A stretch of 64,000 nucleotides of DNA, taken from positions 3,669,001 to 3,733,000 of the forward strand of contig NZ_CP029617.1 in the NCBI RefSeq assembly GCF_003945545.1. The letters are read 5' to 3'. Below, piece by piece: positions 1 through 8,878 of this stretch. Positions within the stretch are counted from its first letter, which is position 1; each line of letters opens with the position of its first letter. The stretch is from Streptomyces sp. WAC 01529 (GTDB lineage Bacteria; Actinomycetota; Actinomycetes; Streptomycetales; Streptomycetaceae). A program made the position numbers and the translations under genes. The notes below the pieces were generated by a model that worked only from the letters and a program-made list of their open reading frames with translations, did not search any database and was not told the DNA's origin.

Positions 1-1
1 G

Positions 2-352
2 GAAGAAGCCGAGTCCCGCGCCGCCTGGGCCGCCCGTAACGCCGCGTACGCCGCCGCCCACCCCGTCCCGCGGCCCTCCCGCGTACTGGCCCTGGCCCTG
101 GCGACCCCCACCGTGGCGCTGCTCCTGGCGCTCGGCTGGCTGATCGTCGCGCTCGACGCGAGCATCGGCAGCGCGTCGTCGCCGGAGCACCAGGAGCTGG
201 TGGCCCGCTACGTCCTGGCGGCGTTCGGGGGCCTCGGCTGCCTGACGGCGGGCTGGCTCACGCCGCGCGTCTCGCGGGCGGCGTGGCTGCGTACGGCGTT
301 CGCGTGCACGTCGGTCGCGGTGATCCCGGCGGCGATGCTCGCGGGAGCCTGA
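2..352 (+). CDS. Partial membrane protein, 3' end
   Basis: The frame is open from the window edge to a TGA at 350-352, giving at least 116 residues, so the true start lies outside the window. The visible part begins with an Ala/Arg-rich soluble stretch, followed by two or three hydrophobic segments (about residues 30-50, 66-82 and 97-115), as expected of a small integral membrane protein. No family signature is recognisable. It converges on the XPB-type helicase gene with a 44-bp gap. The function is unknown; it is called a gene because the frame has strong third-position GC bias and a membrane-protein profile. Confidence 0.6.
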   Translation, partial: EEAESRAAWAARNAAYAAAHPVPRPSRVLALALATPTVALLLALGWLIVALDASIGSASSPEHQELVARYVLAAFGGLGCLTAGWLTPRVSRAAWLRTAFACTSVAVIPAAMLAGA

Positions 353-396
353 GAGCTGGGAAAGGCCCTGAGCCCCCCGCCCCCGCCCTCACAGCG

Positions 397-2040
397 TCAA
401 CTCCCCGCCAGCAGCTCATCCGCGTCGACGATCCGGTACGCGTACCCCTGCTCGGCGAGGAACCGCTGCCGGTGCGCGGCGAAGTCCTGGTCGATGGTGT
501 CCCGCGCGACGACGGAGTAGAAGCGGGCCTCGTGCCCGTCCGCCTTGGGCCGCAGCACGCGCCCGAGCCGCTGGGCCTCCTCCTGCCGCGAGCCGAACGT
601 GCCCGACACCTGGATGGCGACGGTGGCCTCCGGCAGGTCGATGGAGAAGTTGGCGACCTTCGACACGACGAGGACCGAGATCTCGCCCTCCCGGAAGGCG
701 CCGAAGAGCTTCTCGCGCTGCGCGTTCGTGGTCTCGCCCTTGATGACGGGGGCGTTCAGGTGCTCGCCCAGCTCGTCGAGCTGGTCGATGTACTGCCCGA
801 TGACGAGGGTCTGCTCACCGGCGTGCTTCTTGACCAGCGCCTCGGTCACCTTCCGCTTGGTCGCGGTCGTGGCGCAGAAGCGGTACTTCTCCTCGGCCTC
901 GGCGGTGGCGTACGCGAGCCGCTCGCTGTCCGTGAGGTTGACCCGGACCTCGACGCAGTCGGCGGGCGCGATGTAGCCCTGCGCCTCGATCTCCTTCCAC
1001 GGGGCGTCGAACCGCTTGGGCCCGATGAGCGAGAAGACGTCGGACTCGCGCCCGTCCTCGCGTACGAGGGTGGCGGTGAGCCCGAGGCGGCGGCGTGCCT
1101 GGAGGTCGGCGGTGAACTTGAAGACGGGCGCGGGCAGCAGGTGCACCTCGTCGTAGATGACCAGGCCCCAGTCGCGGGAGTCGAACAGCTCCAGGTGCGG
1201 GTAGATGCCCTTCCGCTTCGTCGTGAGGACCTGGTACGTGGCGATGGTGACGGGCCGGATCTCTTTCCTCGTACCGCTGTACTCGCCGATCTCGTCCTCC
1301 GTCAGGGAGGTGCGCTTCACCAGTTCGTGCTTCCACTGGCGGGCGGAGACGGTGTTGGTGACGAGGATGAGCGTGGTCGCCTTGGCCTGCGCCATGGCCC
1401 CGGCGCCGACGAGGGTCTTCCCGGCCCCGCACGGCAGTACGACGACACCGCTGCCGCCGTGCCAGAAGCCCTCGACGGCCTGCTGCTGGTAGGGCCGCAG
1501 CGCCCAGCCGCTCTCGTCGAGGTCGATCTTGTGGGCCTCGCCGTCGACGTACCCGGCGAGGTCCTCGGCGGGCCAGCCCAGCTTCAGCAGGGTCTGCTTG
1601 ACCTGTCCGCGCTCGGAGGGGTGGACGGCGACGGTGTCCGCGTCGATCCGCTCCCCGACGAGCGGCTGCACCTTCTTCGAGCGCAGGATCTCTTCGAGCA
1701 CGGGCCGGTCGGTGGTGGTGAGGACGAGGCCGTGGGTGGGGTGCTTGGAGAGGGTGAGGCGGCCGTAGCGGGCCATCGTCTCGGCGACGTCGACGAGCAG
1801 GGCGTGCGGGACGGGGTAGCGGGAGAACTCCACGAGGGCGTCCACGACCTGCTCGGCGTCGTGTCCCGCCGCGCGGGCGTTCCAGAGGCCGAGCGGGGTG
1901 ACGCGGTAGGTGTGGATGTGCTCGGGCGCGCGCTCCAGCTCCGCGAACGGGGCGATGGCGCGGCGGCAGGCGTCCGCCTGCTCGTGGTCGACCTCGAGCA
2001 GGAGAGTCTTGTCCGACTGGACGATGAGGGGACCGTTCAC
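397..2040 (-). CDS. DNA repair helicase, XPB family
   Basis: This 547-residue superfamily 2 helicase matches the bacterial XPB/ERCC3 family, which unwinds DNA 3' to 5' with ATP. Walker A PCGAGKT is near residues 203-209, the DEVH box at 297-300, the XPB-specific RED motif at 327-329 and motif VI QRLGRVLRPK at 490-499. The length is typical of the actinobacterial enzyme. The ATG at 2040 begins the conserved N-terminal helicase-associated region. It is divergent from the 2339-4870 gene, which encodes the protein usually found beside XPB in actinobacteria. A role in repair or transcription-coupled processes is inferred from family membership; the in vivo role of bacterial XPB is not settled. Confidence 0.93.
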   Translation of the reverse strand: MNGPLIVQSDKTLLLEVDHEQADACRRAIAPFAELERAPEHIHTYRVTPLGLWNARAAGHDAEQVVDALVEFSRYPVPHALLVDVAETMARYGRLTLSKHPTHGLVLTTTDRPVLEEILRSKKVQPLVGERIDADTVAVHPSERGQVKQTLLKLGWPAEDLAGYVDGEAHKIDLDESGWALRPYQQQAVEGFWHGGSGVVVLPCGAGKTLVGAGAMAQAKATTLILVTNTVSARQWKHELVKRTSLTEDEIGEYSGTRKEIRPVTIATYQVLTTKRKGIYPHLELFDSRDWGLVIYDEVHLLPAPVFKFTADLQARRRLGLTATLVREDGRESDVFSLIGPKRFDAPWKEIEAQGYIAPADCVEVRVNLTDSERLAYATAEAEEKYRFCATTATKRKVTEALVKKHAGEQTLVIGQYIDQLDELGEHLNAPVIKGETTNAQREKLFGAFREGEISVLVVSKVANFSIDLPEATVAIQVSGTFGSRQEEAQRLGRVLRPKADGHEARFYSVVARDTIDQDFAAHRQRFLAEQGYAYRIVDADELLAGS

Positions 2041-2149
2041 GCGAGCGCCCTTTCCTTAGGCCAAACGTCCAGTGTGCCGCATCGGCCCCCCGTGGGGGTG
2101 CGGGGCGCCTCACGGGGGCGGCCCGGGGAGTTCTTCGAGTGCGGGTCGG

Positions 2150-2240
2150 CTTGTGGTCGCTCGCGCAGTTCCCCGCGCCCCTATCGGGGCGCACCACGGG
2201 CCCCGTCAGGGGCGCGAGGAACTGCGCGACAAGCCACGAC
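2150..2240. repeat. Dispersed repeat family 1, copy 1
   Basis: Two arms of the GGGGAACTGCGCG-type repeat face each other in the XPB/helicase-associated divergent intergenic region. The arm at 2150-2192 reads as CGCGCAGTTCCCCGCGCCCC and the arm at 2199-2240 as the inverse with one change (GAGGAACTGCGCG). Compared with the other copies, the arms are in the swapped order with a short spacer. It lies between two start codons, so it could influence either promoter. Confidence 0.85.
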
Positions 2241-2338
2241 GCCCCCCGCAGGGAAACACGCCCCACAAGACCCGCAGGCAAAAGCCCCCAGAGCGACAGC
2301 ACCCCCACCAAGGCCCCCGGCCAGCTAACGTGAGGCGG

Positions 2339-4870
2339 ATGAGCACCGAGCAGCCCCAGCCCACGGAAAGCGCGCCCGCGCCCCCGCGCCGCCCCGCGGA
2401 CACCCCCCGCTCCCTAGCGGAAGCGCTCCGCTCCCGCGAGGACGCCGCCCTCGCGGAGCTGCTCCACGCCCGCCCGGACCTCCTCAGCCCCGTCCCCACC
2501 GATCTGACCCAGCTCGCCACCCGCGCCGGCACCCGGGCCTCCGTGGTCCGCGCCCTGGAGCGGCTGGACCGTTTCACGCAGCAGGTGGCGGAGACGCTGG
2601 CGGTGGCCCAGGAGCCCACGACGTACGAGGAGGTCCTCGGCCTCCTCGCCGGCGACGAGGGGGACGCCGCCGTCGAGCGCGCCCTCCCCCACGCCCTCGC
2701 CACCCTCCACGCGCAGGCCCTCGTCTGGGGCCCCGACGCCCGCCTGCGCCTGGTCCGCACGGCCCGCGAACTGCTCGCCCCCGGCCCCCAGCACCCGTCC
2801 CCCACCGGCCTTGGCCCGACCGTCGCCGAGGCCACGGCGGGCATGTCGCCGACCCGCGTCCAGGAGATCGTCGCGGCGGCGGGCCTGCCCACCACCCACG
2901 ACCCGGTGTCGGCGGTCGGCGCGCTCACGGCGCTCTTCACCGACCGCACCCGTATGTCGACGCTCCTGGACGAGGCGCCCGCCGAGTCGGTGGAGGTCCT
3001 CTCCCGCCTGGTGTGGGGTCCTCCCTACGGCCAGGTCACCGCGGACCCCGCCCGCCACCTGCGCTGGCTCCTGGACCGCGGGCTCCTGCTGCCCACCGCG
3101 CCGGGCACGGTCGTGCTGCCCCGCGAGGTCGCCCTGCATCTGCGCGCGGGCCGCGCCCACCGCGCGCCCGAGCCGGCGCCGCCGCCCGTGGCGGTGGCGC
3201 GCGAGCACCGTCCACAGGTTGTGGACGCCGCGGCGGCGGGCCAGGCGCACACCGCGCTCGCCACCATCGAGGAGCTGCTCAAGGAGTGGGACGAGGGCGG
3301 CCCCGCGGTGCTGCGCGCGGGCGGTCTGAGCGTGCGCGACCTGAAGCGGACCGCGGTGGCGCTCGACCTGCCCGAGCCGATGGCCGCGTTCTGGGTCGAA
3401 CTGGCCTACGCGGCGGGCCTGGTGGCCTCCGACGGCGAGGCCGACGAGCGGTACGGGGCGACTCCCGCGTACGACGAATGGCAGGAGCTGCCCGCCCCCC
3501 AGCGCTGGGCCGCGCTCGCCACGGCCTGGCTCGCGGCGACCCGTACGGCGGGCCTGATCGGCGGCCGCGACGGCAAGGACCGCACCCTGTCCGCGCTCGG
3601 CCCGCACCTGGACCGCTCGGCTGCACCGGAGGTGCGCGGGCGGGTCCTCGCGCTCCTCGCCGGACTTCCCGAGGGCGCCACGCCCGACCCCGAATCGCTC
3701 CTGGCCCGCCTGCGCTGGGAACGCCCGGCCCCCTCGTCGCGGGACCTCCGCGCCCGCATCGCCCAGTGGACGCTGAACGAGGCGGAGTTGCTGGGTGTCA
3801 CGGGCCGCGGCGCCCTCTCGTCCCACGGCCGAGCGCTGCTCACCGGCCCTCCGGCGCGCCCCGCTACCCCCACGCCACCTGAGCCCTCCGCGGAGCCCGC
3901 GTACACCGTCCCCGCCACCCCCGCCGAGCGGGCCGCCGCCGGTGCGCGGGCCTCGCGGCTCCTCTCCCCGCTGCTGCCCGAACCGCTCGACCACGTGCTG
4001 CTCCAGGCCGACCTCACCGCCGTGGCGCCCGGCCCGCTGGAGCGGCCGCTCGCCGAGGCGCTGGCCGTGCTCGCCGACGTGGAGTCGAAGGGCGGCGCGA
4101 CCGTCTACCGCTTCACGCCCGGTTCCGTACGCCGCGCCCTCGACGCCGGGCAGACCGCCTCCGACCTGCACGCTTTCCTCGCCGCGCACTCCCGTACGCC
4201 GGTCCCGCAGCCCCTCGCGTACTTGATCGACGACGTGGCCCGCAGACACGGCCACCTGCGTATCGGCGCCGCGTCCGCCTACGTGCGCTGCGACGACGAG
4301 GCGATGCTCAACGAGATCCTGGCCGACAAGCGCTCCCAGGGCCTGCGGCTGCGCCGCCTCGCGCCGACCGTGCTCGCCGCCCAGGCCGACCCCGGCACGC
4401 TCCTCGAAGGGCTCCGCACGATGGGCTTCGCGCCCGCCGCGGAGTCCCCGGAGGGCGACGTCCTGATCACCCGCGCCCACGCCCGCCGCACCCCGCCGCG
4501 CTCGGCCCCCGAGCCGGTGCCGGAGGGCCCTCCGCTGCCCGACGCCACACTCATCGGCGCGGCCGTGCGGGCGATCCGCGCGGGCGACCTGGCGTCGACC
4601 GCGCCCCGCAAGGAGGCCCCCGAGGCGCCGGGCGGCGGCCTGCCGCGTACGACGTCCGCGGAGACCCTCGCCACGATGCAGGCGGCGGTGATGACGGGCG
4701 AGACGGTATGGATCGGCTACGTCAACGCCGAGGGCTCGGCGAGCCAGCGGATGATCGCCCCGGTTCGGGTCGAGGGTGGCTTCGTCACGGCCTACGACCA
4801 TACGGCGGACGAGGTCCGCACCTTCCCTCTCCACCGCGTAACCGGCGTAGCCGAACTGGCCGACGACTAG
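2339..4870 (+). CDS. XPB-partner protein with WYL-like C-terminus
   Basis: This 843-residue protein belongs to the actinobacterial helicase-associated family encoded next to XPB. Residues 40-430 are alpha-helical repeat-like sequence with no helicase motifs. The region around 545-700 resembles the XPB/Ssl2 helicase C-terminal-associated domain. The last 70 residues contain WIGYVNAEG and EVRTFPLHRV, the pattern of a WYL ligand-binding domain. The frame is open further upstream, but the ATG at 2339 follows GAGG by about 6 nt and begins the conserved part. Function is unproven. Divergent pairing with XPB suggests an accessory or sensing role for that helicase. Confidence 0.8.
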   Translation: MSTEQPQPTESAPAPPRRPADTPRSLAEALRSREDAALAELLHARPDLLSPVPTDLTQLATRAGTRASVVRALERLDRFTQQVAETLAVAQEPTTYEEVLGLLAGDEGDAAVERALPHALATLHAQALVWGPDARLRLVRTARELLAPGPQHPSPTGLGPTVAEATAGMSPTRVQEIVAAAGLPTTHDPVSAVGALTALFTDRTRMSTLLDEAPAESVEVLSRLVWGPPYGQVTADPARHLRWLLDRGLLLPTAPGTVVLPREVALHLRAGRAHRAPEPAPPPVAVAREHRPQVVDAAAAGQAHTALATIEELLKEWDEGGPAVLRAGGLSVRDLKRTAVALDLPEPMAAFWVELAYAAGLVASDGEADERYGATPAYDEWQELPAPQRWAALATAWLAATRTAGLIGGRDGKDRTLSALGPHLDRSAAPEVRGRVLALLAGLPEGATPDPESLLARLRWERPAPSSRDLRARIAQWTLNEAELLGVTGRGALSSHGRALLTGPPARPATPTPPEPSAEPAYTVPATPAERAAAGARASRLLSPLLPEPLDHVLLQADLTAVAPGPLERPLAEALAVLADVESKGGATVYRFTPGSVRRALDAGQTASDLHAFLAAHSRTPVPQPLAYLIDDVARRHGHLRIGAASAYVRCDDEAMLNEILADKRSQGLRLRRLAPTVLAAQADPGTLLEGLRTMGFAPAAESPEGDVLITRAHARRTPPRSAPEPVPEGPPLPDATLIGAAVRAIRAGDLASTAPRKEAPEAPGGGLPRTTSAETLATMQAAVMTGETVWIGYVNAEGSASQRMIAPVRVEGGFVTAYDHTADEVRTFPLHRVTGVAELADD

Positions 4871-5025
4871 CGCCCCGTAAGGGGCGCGGGGAACTGCGCG
4901 GCCAGCCCCCACCGAGCCGCGCTCGAAGGACTCGCCCTGCCGGGCCCTGGCCCCCTGGGGGCCGTCCCCCGGCCGCGGGCGCGTCGTGGCTTGGCGCGCA
5001 GTTCCCCGCGCCCCTTACGGGGCCA
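4871..5025. repeat. Dispersed repeat family 1, copy 2
   Basis: This is a complete copy. The left arm at 4871-4910 carries a CCCC-taag-GGGG mini-hairpin and then GCGGGGAACTGCGCG. The right arm at 4983-5025 is its inverse and ends in its own mini-hairpin. About 75 bp of unique sequence separates them. It starts one base after the stop of the XPB-partner gene, so it probably also serves as its transcription terminator. Confidence 0.88.
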
Positions 5026-5060
5026 CGGCTCGGCACGCCGGCCCCGCACCGGGAAAACCG

Positions 5061-5091
5061 TTGGGCGCCCCCGCCAGGCCGCGCCTAAAAT
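5061..5091 (+). promoter_or_regulatory. Possible promoter of the HelD-like gene
   Basis: TTGGGC at 5061-5066 and TAAAAT at 5086-5091 are separated by 19 bp, about 140 bp upstream of the GTG at 5234. The -10 match is good; the spacer is longer than ideal. No rifamycin-associated palindrome was recognised upstream. Confidence 0.3.
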
Positions 5092-5233
5092 GCCCCCTTC
5101 CCCGGCCTCCCGCAGTGGAGAGCCGCCGCCCCCGGCCGGAAACCGGGCTGCAGCCAGAGAGCCGCCCACGCCCGCACGCAGTGCGCCCGCGCGGGCCGCC
5201 GCCACGACACCGCCGAACCGCCGGAGGCACCCC

Positions 5234-7279
5234 GTGCAGGCGCACGACAAGACCGACCCCCTCGCCCGAGAGCGAGGACACCTCGCCGCGTCCCGCGCCG
5301 CGCTGCGCGCCATGCGCGCGGACGCCGAGGCCCTGGACATCCGCGATGTCACCGCGAACTGGGTGAACGCCGCCGTCCTCGAACGGCAGATCGGCGACCG
5401 CATCAAGTCCCTCGCCGACCTCGCCCACACCCCCCTCTTCTTCGGCCGCCTCGACTACCTCCACGCCCCCGGCGCCGACCAGGCCGAGGGAGCGGACGGC
5501 GAGCAGTTCTACATCGGGCGGCGGCACGTGCACGACGCCGACGGCGACCCGATGGTCATCGACTGGCGCGCCCCCGTCTCGCAGCCGTTCTACCGCGCGT
5601 CCAAGAAGGACCCGATGGACATCGCGCTGCGCCGCCGCTTCGGCTACACCGGCGGCGACCTCACCGCGTACGAGGACGAACACCTCAGCGACCCCGCCGA
5701 GGACGAGCGCGCCAGCAAGCTCCTCCAGCAGGAGATCGAACGGCCCCGCGTCGGCCCGATGCGGGACATCGTCGCCACCATCCAGCCCGAGCAGGACGAG
5801 ATCGTCCGCAGCGGGCTCAGCGGCAGCGTCTGCGTGCAGGGCGGCCCCGGGACCGGCAAGACCGCCGTCGGCCTGCACCGCGTCGCCTACCTCCTGTACG
5901 CCCACCGGGACCGGCTGGCCCGCACCGGCACGCTCGTCATCGGACCCAACGCCTCCTTCCTCCACTACATCGAGCAAGTGCTGCCCGCGCTCGGTGAGTT
6001 GGAGGTCAAGCAGGCCACCGTCGACGACCTCGTCGCCCACGTGGAGGTGCGCGGCACGGACGACTCCGCCGCCGCCCTCGTCAAGGGCGACGCCCGTATG
6101 GCGCGGGTGCTGCGCGCGGCCGTACGCTCGCACGTCACGCTGCCGACCGAGCCCTTGATGGTCGTACGCGGCTCCCGGCGCTGGCGCGTGCCCGCGTACG
6201 AACTGGAGGAGATCGTCCAGGAGTTGCTGGCCCGCGACATCCGTTACGGCGCCGCCCGTGACGCCCTGCCGCAGCGCATCGCCCACGCCGTCCTCGTTCG
6301 CATGGAGCAGTCGGGCGAGGCGCCGGACGACCGCGTGCAGGACGCGGTCGCGCGCAACCCCGCGGTGAAGGCGGCCGTCAAGGCCATCTGGCCGCCGGTG
6401 GACCCCGCGAAGCTGGTGCTGCGGCTGCTCTCCGACGCCGATTTCCTCGCCGCGCACGCCGAGGGCGTCCTGAGCGCGGACGAGCAGAAGGCCGTGCTGT
6501 GGGCGAAGCCGCCGCGCAGCGTGAAGTCCGCCAAGTGGTCCGCCGCGGACGCGGTGTTGATCGACGAGGCGAGCGATCTGGTCTCGCGCACGCACTCCCT
6601 CGGGCATGTGGTGCTCGACGAGGCGCAGGACCTGTCCCCCATGCAGTACCGCGCGGTGGGACGGCGCTGCACGACCGGTTCGGCGACCGTGCTCGGCGAC
6701 CTCGCGCAGGGCACCACGCCCTGGGCGACGCGGAGTTGGGCCGAGGCCCTCGCTCACCTCGGCAAGCCGGAGGCGGTCGTGGAGGAGCTGACGGCCGGTT
6801 TCCGCGTGCCGCGCGAGGTCATCGCGTACGCGTCCCGGCTGCTGCCCGACATCGCGCCGGGGCTCACGGAGGTGGCCTCGGTGCGGGAGTCGCCCGGTTC
6901 GCTCGCGGTGCGGCGGGCCGACGACCCGGACGCGGCCTGCCTGGCGGCGTGCGCCGAGTCGCTGCGGCGGGAGGGGTCCATCGGGCTCATCGCCGCGGAC
7001 GCGCGCGTGCCCGCGCTGGCGCGGGCGCTGGCGGAGGCCGGGATCACGTACCTCGCGCCGGGCGAGGAGACCACGCCGGACACCCGGCTCACGCTCGTAC
7101 CGGCGTCCCTCGCGAAGGGGCTCGAGTACGACTACGTGGTACTGGACGAGCCCGCCGCCATTGTCGACGGCGAGCCCGACGAGCGGACGGGTCTGCGCCG
7201 GCTGTACGTGGCGCTGACCCGTGCGGTGTCCGGCCTGATCGTCGTGCACGCGGCGGACCTGCCGGCGCAGCTCGCCTAG
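5234..7279 (+). CDS. HelD-like RNA polymerase-recycling ATPase
   Basis: This 681-residue UvrD/Rep-like superfamily 1 protein resembles HelD. It has a long helical N-terminal arm (1-110), Walker A GGPGTGKT at about 203-210 and a LDEAQD Walker B near 460. GLEYDYVVLDEP and RLYVALTRA motifs follow in the C-terminal motor part. HelD proteins bind RNA polymerase, evict nucleic acid and recycle the enzyme. The actinobacterial class includes HelR, which protects against rifamycins; whether this is HelR or generic HelD cannot be decided here. The GTG at 5234 has GGAGG 6 nt upstream. Its stop codon overlaps that of the convergent DUF2165 gene. Confidence 0.85.
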   Translation: MQAHDKTDPLARERGHLAASRAALRAMRADAEALDIRDVTANWVNAAVLERQIGDRIKSLADLAHTPLFFGRLDYLHAPGADQAEGADGEQFYIGRRHVHDADGDPMVIDWRAPVSQPFYRASKKDPMDIALRRRFGYTGGDLTAYEDEHLSDPAEDERASKLLQQEIERPRVGPMRDIVATIQPEQDEIVRSGLSGSVCVQGGPGTGKTAVGLHRVAYLLYAHRDRLARTGTLVIGPNASFLHYIEQVLPALGELEVKQATVDDLVAHVEVRGTDDSAAALVKGDARMARVLRAAVRSHVTLPTEPLMVVRGSRRWRVPAYELEEIVQELLARDIRYGAARDALPQRIAHAVLVRMEQSGEAPDDRVQDAVARNPAVKAAVKAIWPPVDPAKLVLRLLSDADFLAAHAEGVLSADEQKAVLWAKPPRSVKSAKWSAADAVLIDEASDLVSRTHSLGHVVLDEAQDLSPMQYRAVGRRCTTGSATVLGDLAQGTTPWATRSWAEALAHLGKPEAVVEELTAGFRVPREVIAYASRLLPDIAPGLTEVASVRESPGSLAVRRADDPDAACLAACAESLRREGSIGLIAADARVPALARALAEAGITYLAPGEETTPDTRLTLVPASLAKGLEYDYVVLDEPAAIVDGEPDERTGLRRLYVALTRAVSGLIVVHAADLPAQLA

Positions 7280-7821
7280 GGTCTTTCGGGCTGCTTGTCG
7301 ACGCTGCCGTCCGCCGATATCGCGGTGGACGGCAGGAGGTTGACGATCAGCACGATGCCCGTGAGGGTCACGACGCGGGTCGCCGCGTCCAGGCCGTTCC
7401 AGTTCTCGGACTGCCACATGGCGAACCACTCGCCGCCGATGCCGATGAACCCGGCTCCGAAGAGCAGTAGCACCATCAACAGGCCTGCTGTGCCGAGGCG
7501 TTGGGCCTTGCGGTGGCCCGCGCGGCGGCGGATCGCGTCGACCCAGAGGGCCGTCGCCGCGATGAGGAGGAGTGCGGCGGCGCTCTCCCACGCGATGATC
7601 GCTATGTACGCGGCGTCCTGGAGCACGGTGGACTCCACCGCGCGCCACATCAGGTCGTCGTCCTTGAAGGTGGTGTCCATCGCGAGGACGTGGCGTACGA
7701 ATTGCTGGTTGGTGCCGAAGTCCGTGATGTTCCCGAACGCGACGAGCGCGATGTAGAGCGCGACGGTTCCGGTGAGCAGGGCGGTGCTGATGGCTTGCGT
7801 GCGGCTTGGGTGTCCGGTCAT
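7276..7821 (-). CDS. DUF2165 family membrane protein
   Basis: This 181-residue protein has four predicted membrane segments (about residues 12-32, 66-88, 105-127 and 148-168) and conserved Trp/Asn-rich loops of the DUF2165 family, whose biochemical role is unknown. The ATG at 7819-7821 has an AGGGAGGGG ribosome site about 8 nt upstream, which rules out the longer upstream frame. The TAG stop overlaps the TAG of the HelD-like gene on the other strand, so the two convergent genes share terminal bases with no room for a terminator between them. Confidence 0.85.
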   Translation of the reverse strand: MTGHPSRTQAISTALLTGTVALYIALVAFGNITDFGTNQQFVRHVLAMDTTFKDDDLMWRAVESTVLQDAAYIAIIAWESAAALLLIAATALWVDAIRRRAGHRKAQRLGTAGLLMVLLLFGAGFIGIGGEWFAMWQSENWNGLDAATRVVTLTGIVLIVNLLPSTAISADGSVDKQPERP

Positions 7822-7869
7822 TAAGATCCCCTCCCTTTCGGGCCCAGTTCTATCGCGGGCCCCGGAGAA

Positions 7870-8031
7870 GCGCCCCGTCAGGGCCGCGGGTCCATCACCC
7901 TCGCCGAGGCGCCCCGTCAGGGGCGCGGGGAACTGCGCGAGCAACCCACGCGGGCCCGCACGCGAAAACCCTCCCGCATGCGCGGGTCCGTCGTGGCTGG
8001 GCGCGCAGTTCCTCGCGCCCCTAAGGGGGCT
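7870..8031. repeat. Dispersed repeat family 1, copy 3
   Basis: The left arm is at 7909-7946 and the right arm at 7990-8031, with a truncated extra left arm (only the CGCCCCGTCAGGG part) at 7870-7899. The copy fills the gap between the start of the DUF2165 gene and the stop of cutC. The partial arm suggests tandem gain or decay of repeat units. Confidence 0.85.
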
Positions 8032-8054
8032 ATCCGCACCGCCCCCCGAAGGGG

Positions 8055-8744
8055 TTATCCCCCGAGCGCCGTCCGCCACTGCGCGACGGCAGCCGAGGAG
8101 ACCTGGCCCGACCACCCGTCGGGCCTAGCCGCTCCGCCGATGTGGAACGCCTCCACCCCCGCCCCCCGAAGCCGCGGCAAGTGGTCGAGGCGGAGGCCGC
8201 CGCCCACCAGGAGCTGCGGCTCGTAACCCGGCTCGCCCCGCCTCGCCGCCTCGGCGAGCAACGTGGGGAGCCCCTCGTCGACCCCGCCCGCGGCCCCCGC
8301 CGTGAGGTACGTGTCCAGGCCGGGCAGGTCCGCGAGTGCCTTGCGCAGGGCGTCCCGGTCGGCGGCGCGGTCGATCGCCCGGTGGAAGGTCCAGCGGCAG
8401 CCGTCCAGCGCGCCGACCACCGTCTCGATCGCCCCGAGGTCGGGACCGCCCGCCTCGTCGAGGAAGCCGAGGACGAACTCGTCGGCACCCTCGCTCCGCA
8501 GCTCACCCGCGCGCCGCACGAGCGCGTCGACGTCTCCCGCGGAGAAGCCGTCGGCCAGCCGCAGCATGACGCGCAGCGGGATGTCGACGCGGGCGCGGAC
8601 CGCGGCGAACGTCTCCCGCGAGGGGGTGAGGCCGTCCGCGGCCATGTCGGTCACCAGCTCGAGGCGGTCCGCGCCTCCGGCCTGGGCGGCGACGGCGTCC
8701 TCGGCGTCGAGGGCGATCACCTCCAGGACTGCACGCTTGCTCAT
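8055..8744 (-). CDS. cutC: CutC family protein
   Basis: This 229-residue TIM-barrel protein of the CutC family starts LEVIALDAEDA and contains GADRLELV, the MLR segment and the C-terminal FHIGGAAR motif. CutC is classically called a copper homeostasis protein, although direct copper biochemistry is weak across the family. The ATG at 8742-8744 is preceded by GAAGGAAGAG. It lies downstream of copA on the same strand, 134 bp away, which would fit a copper role. However, a DasR-like site lies over its own likely promoter, which points to amino-sugar control. Either context may be the informative one. Confidence 0.88.
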   Translation of the reverse strand: MSKRAVLEVIALDAEDAVAAQAGGADRLELVTDMAADGLTPSRETFAAVRARVDIPLRVMLRLADGFSAGDVDALVRRAGELRSEGADEFVLGFLDEAGGPDLGAIETVVGALDGCRWTFHRAIDRAADRDALRKALADLPGLDTYLTAGAAGGVDEGLPTLLAEAARRGEPGYEPQLLVGGGLRLDHLPRLRGAGVEAFHIGGAARPDGWSGQVSSAAVAQWRTALGG

Positions 8745-8810
8745 GGATGTCTCTTCCTTCTCATCGAGTCGAGATCCCGGCCAGCGGGACACGCACCGCG
8801 ATACAGTCAC

Positions 8811-8826
8811 ACAGGTCTAGTCCAAT
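8811..8826 (-). promoter_or_regulatory. DasR-like dre site upstream of cutC
   Basis: ACAGGTCTAGTCCAAT matches 13 of 16 positions of the DasR consensus ACTGGTCTAGACCACT. Read towards cutC, TTGGAC inside the site and TATCGC 16 bp further on could form the promoter, so bound DasR would cover the -35 element. DasR is the GntR-type GlcNAc regulator of Streptomyces. Assignment is by pattern only. Confidence 0.5.
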
Positions 8827-8878
8827 TATCCAGCCTACGCGCAGAACACCTCACCCCGGATCCCGTCAGGCCGGCGGC

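Noticed and set aside
2072..2338. Possible N-terminal extension of the XPB-partner gene
   Set aside because: The upstream in-frame stretch translates repeat copy 1 and has no family similarity; the ATG at 2339 has a GAGG ribosome site.
5025..5233. Rifamycin-associated element upstream of the HelD-like gene
   Set aside because: No matching palindrome was recognised, so a rifamycin-induced HelR assignment is not claimed.
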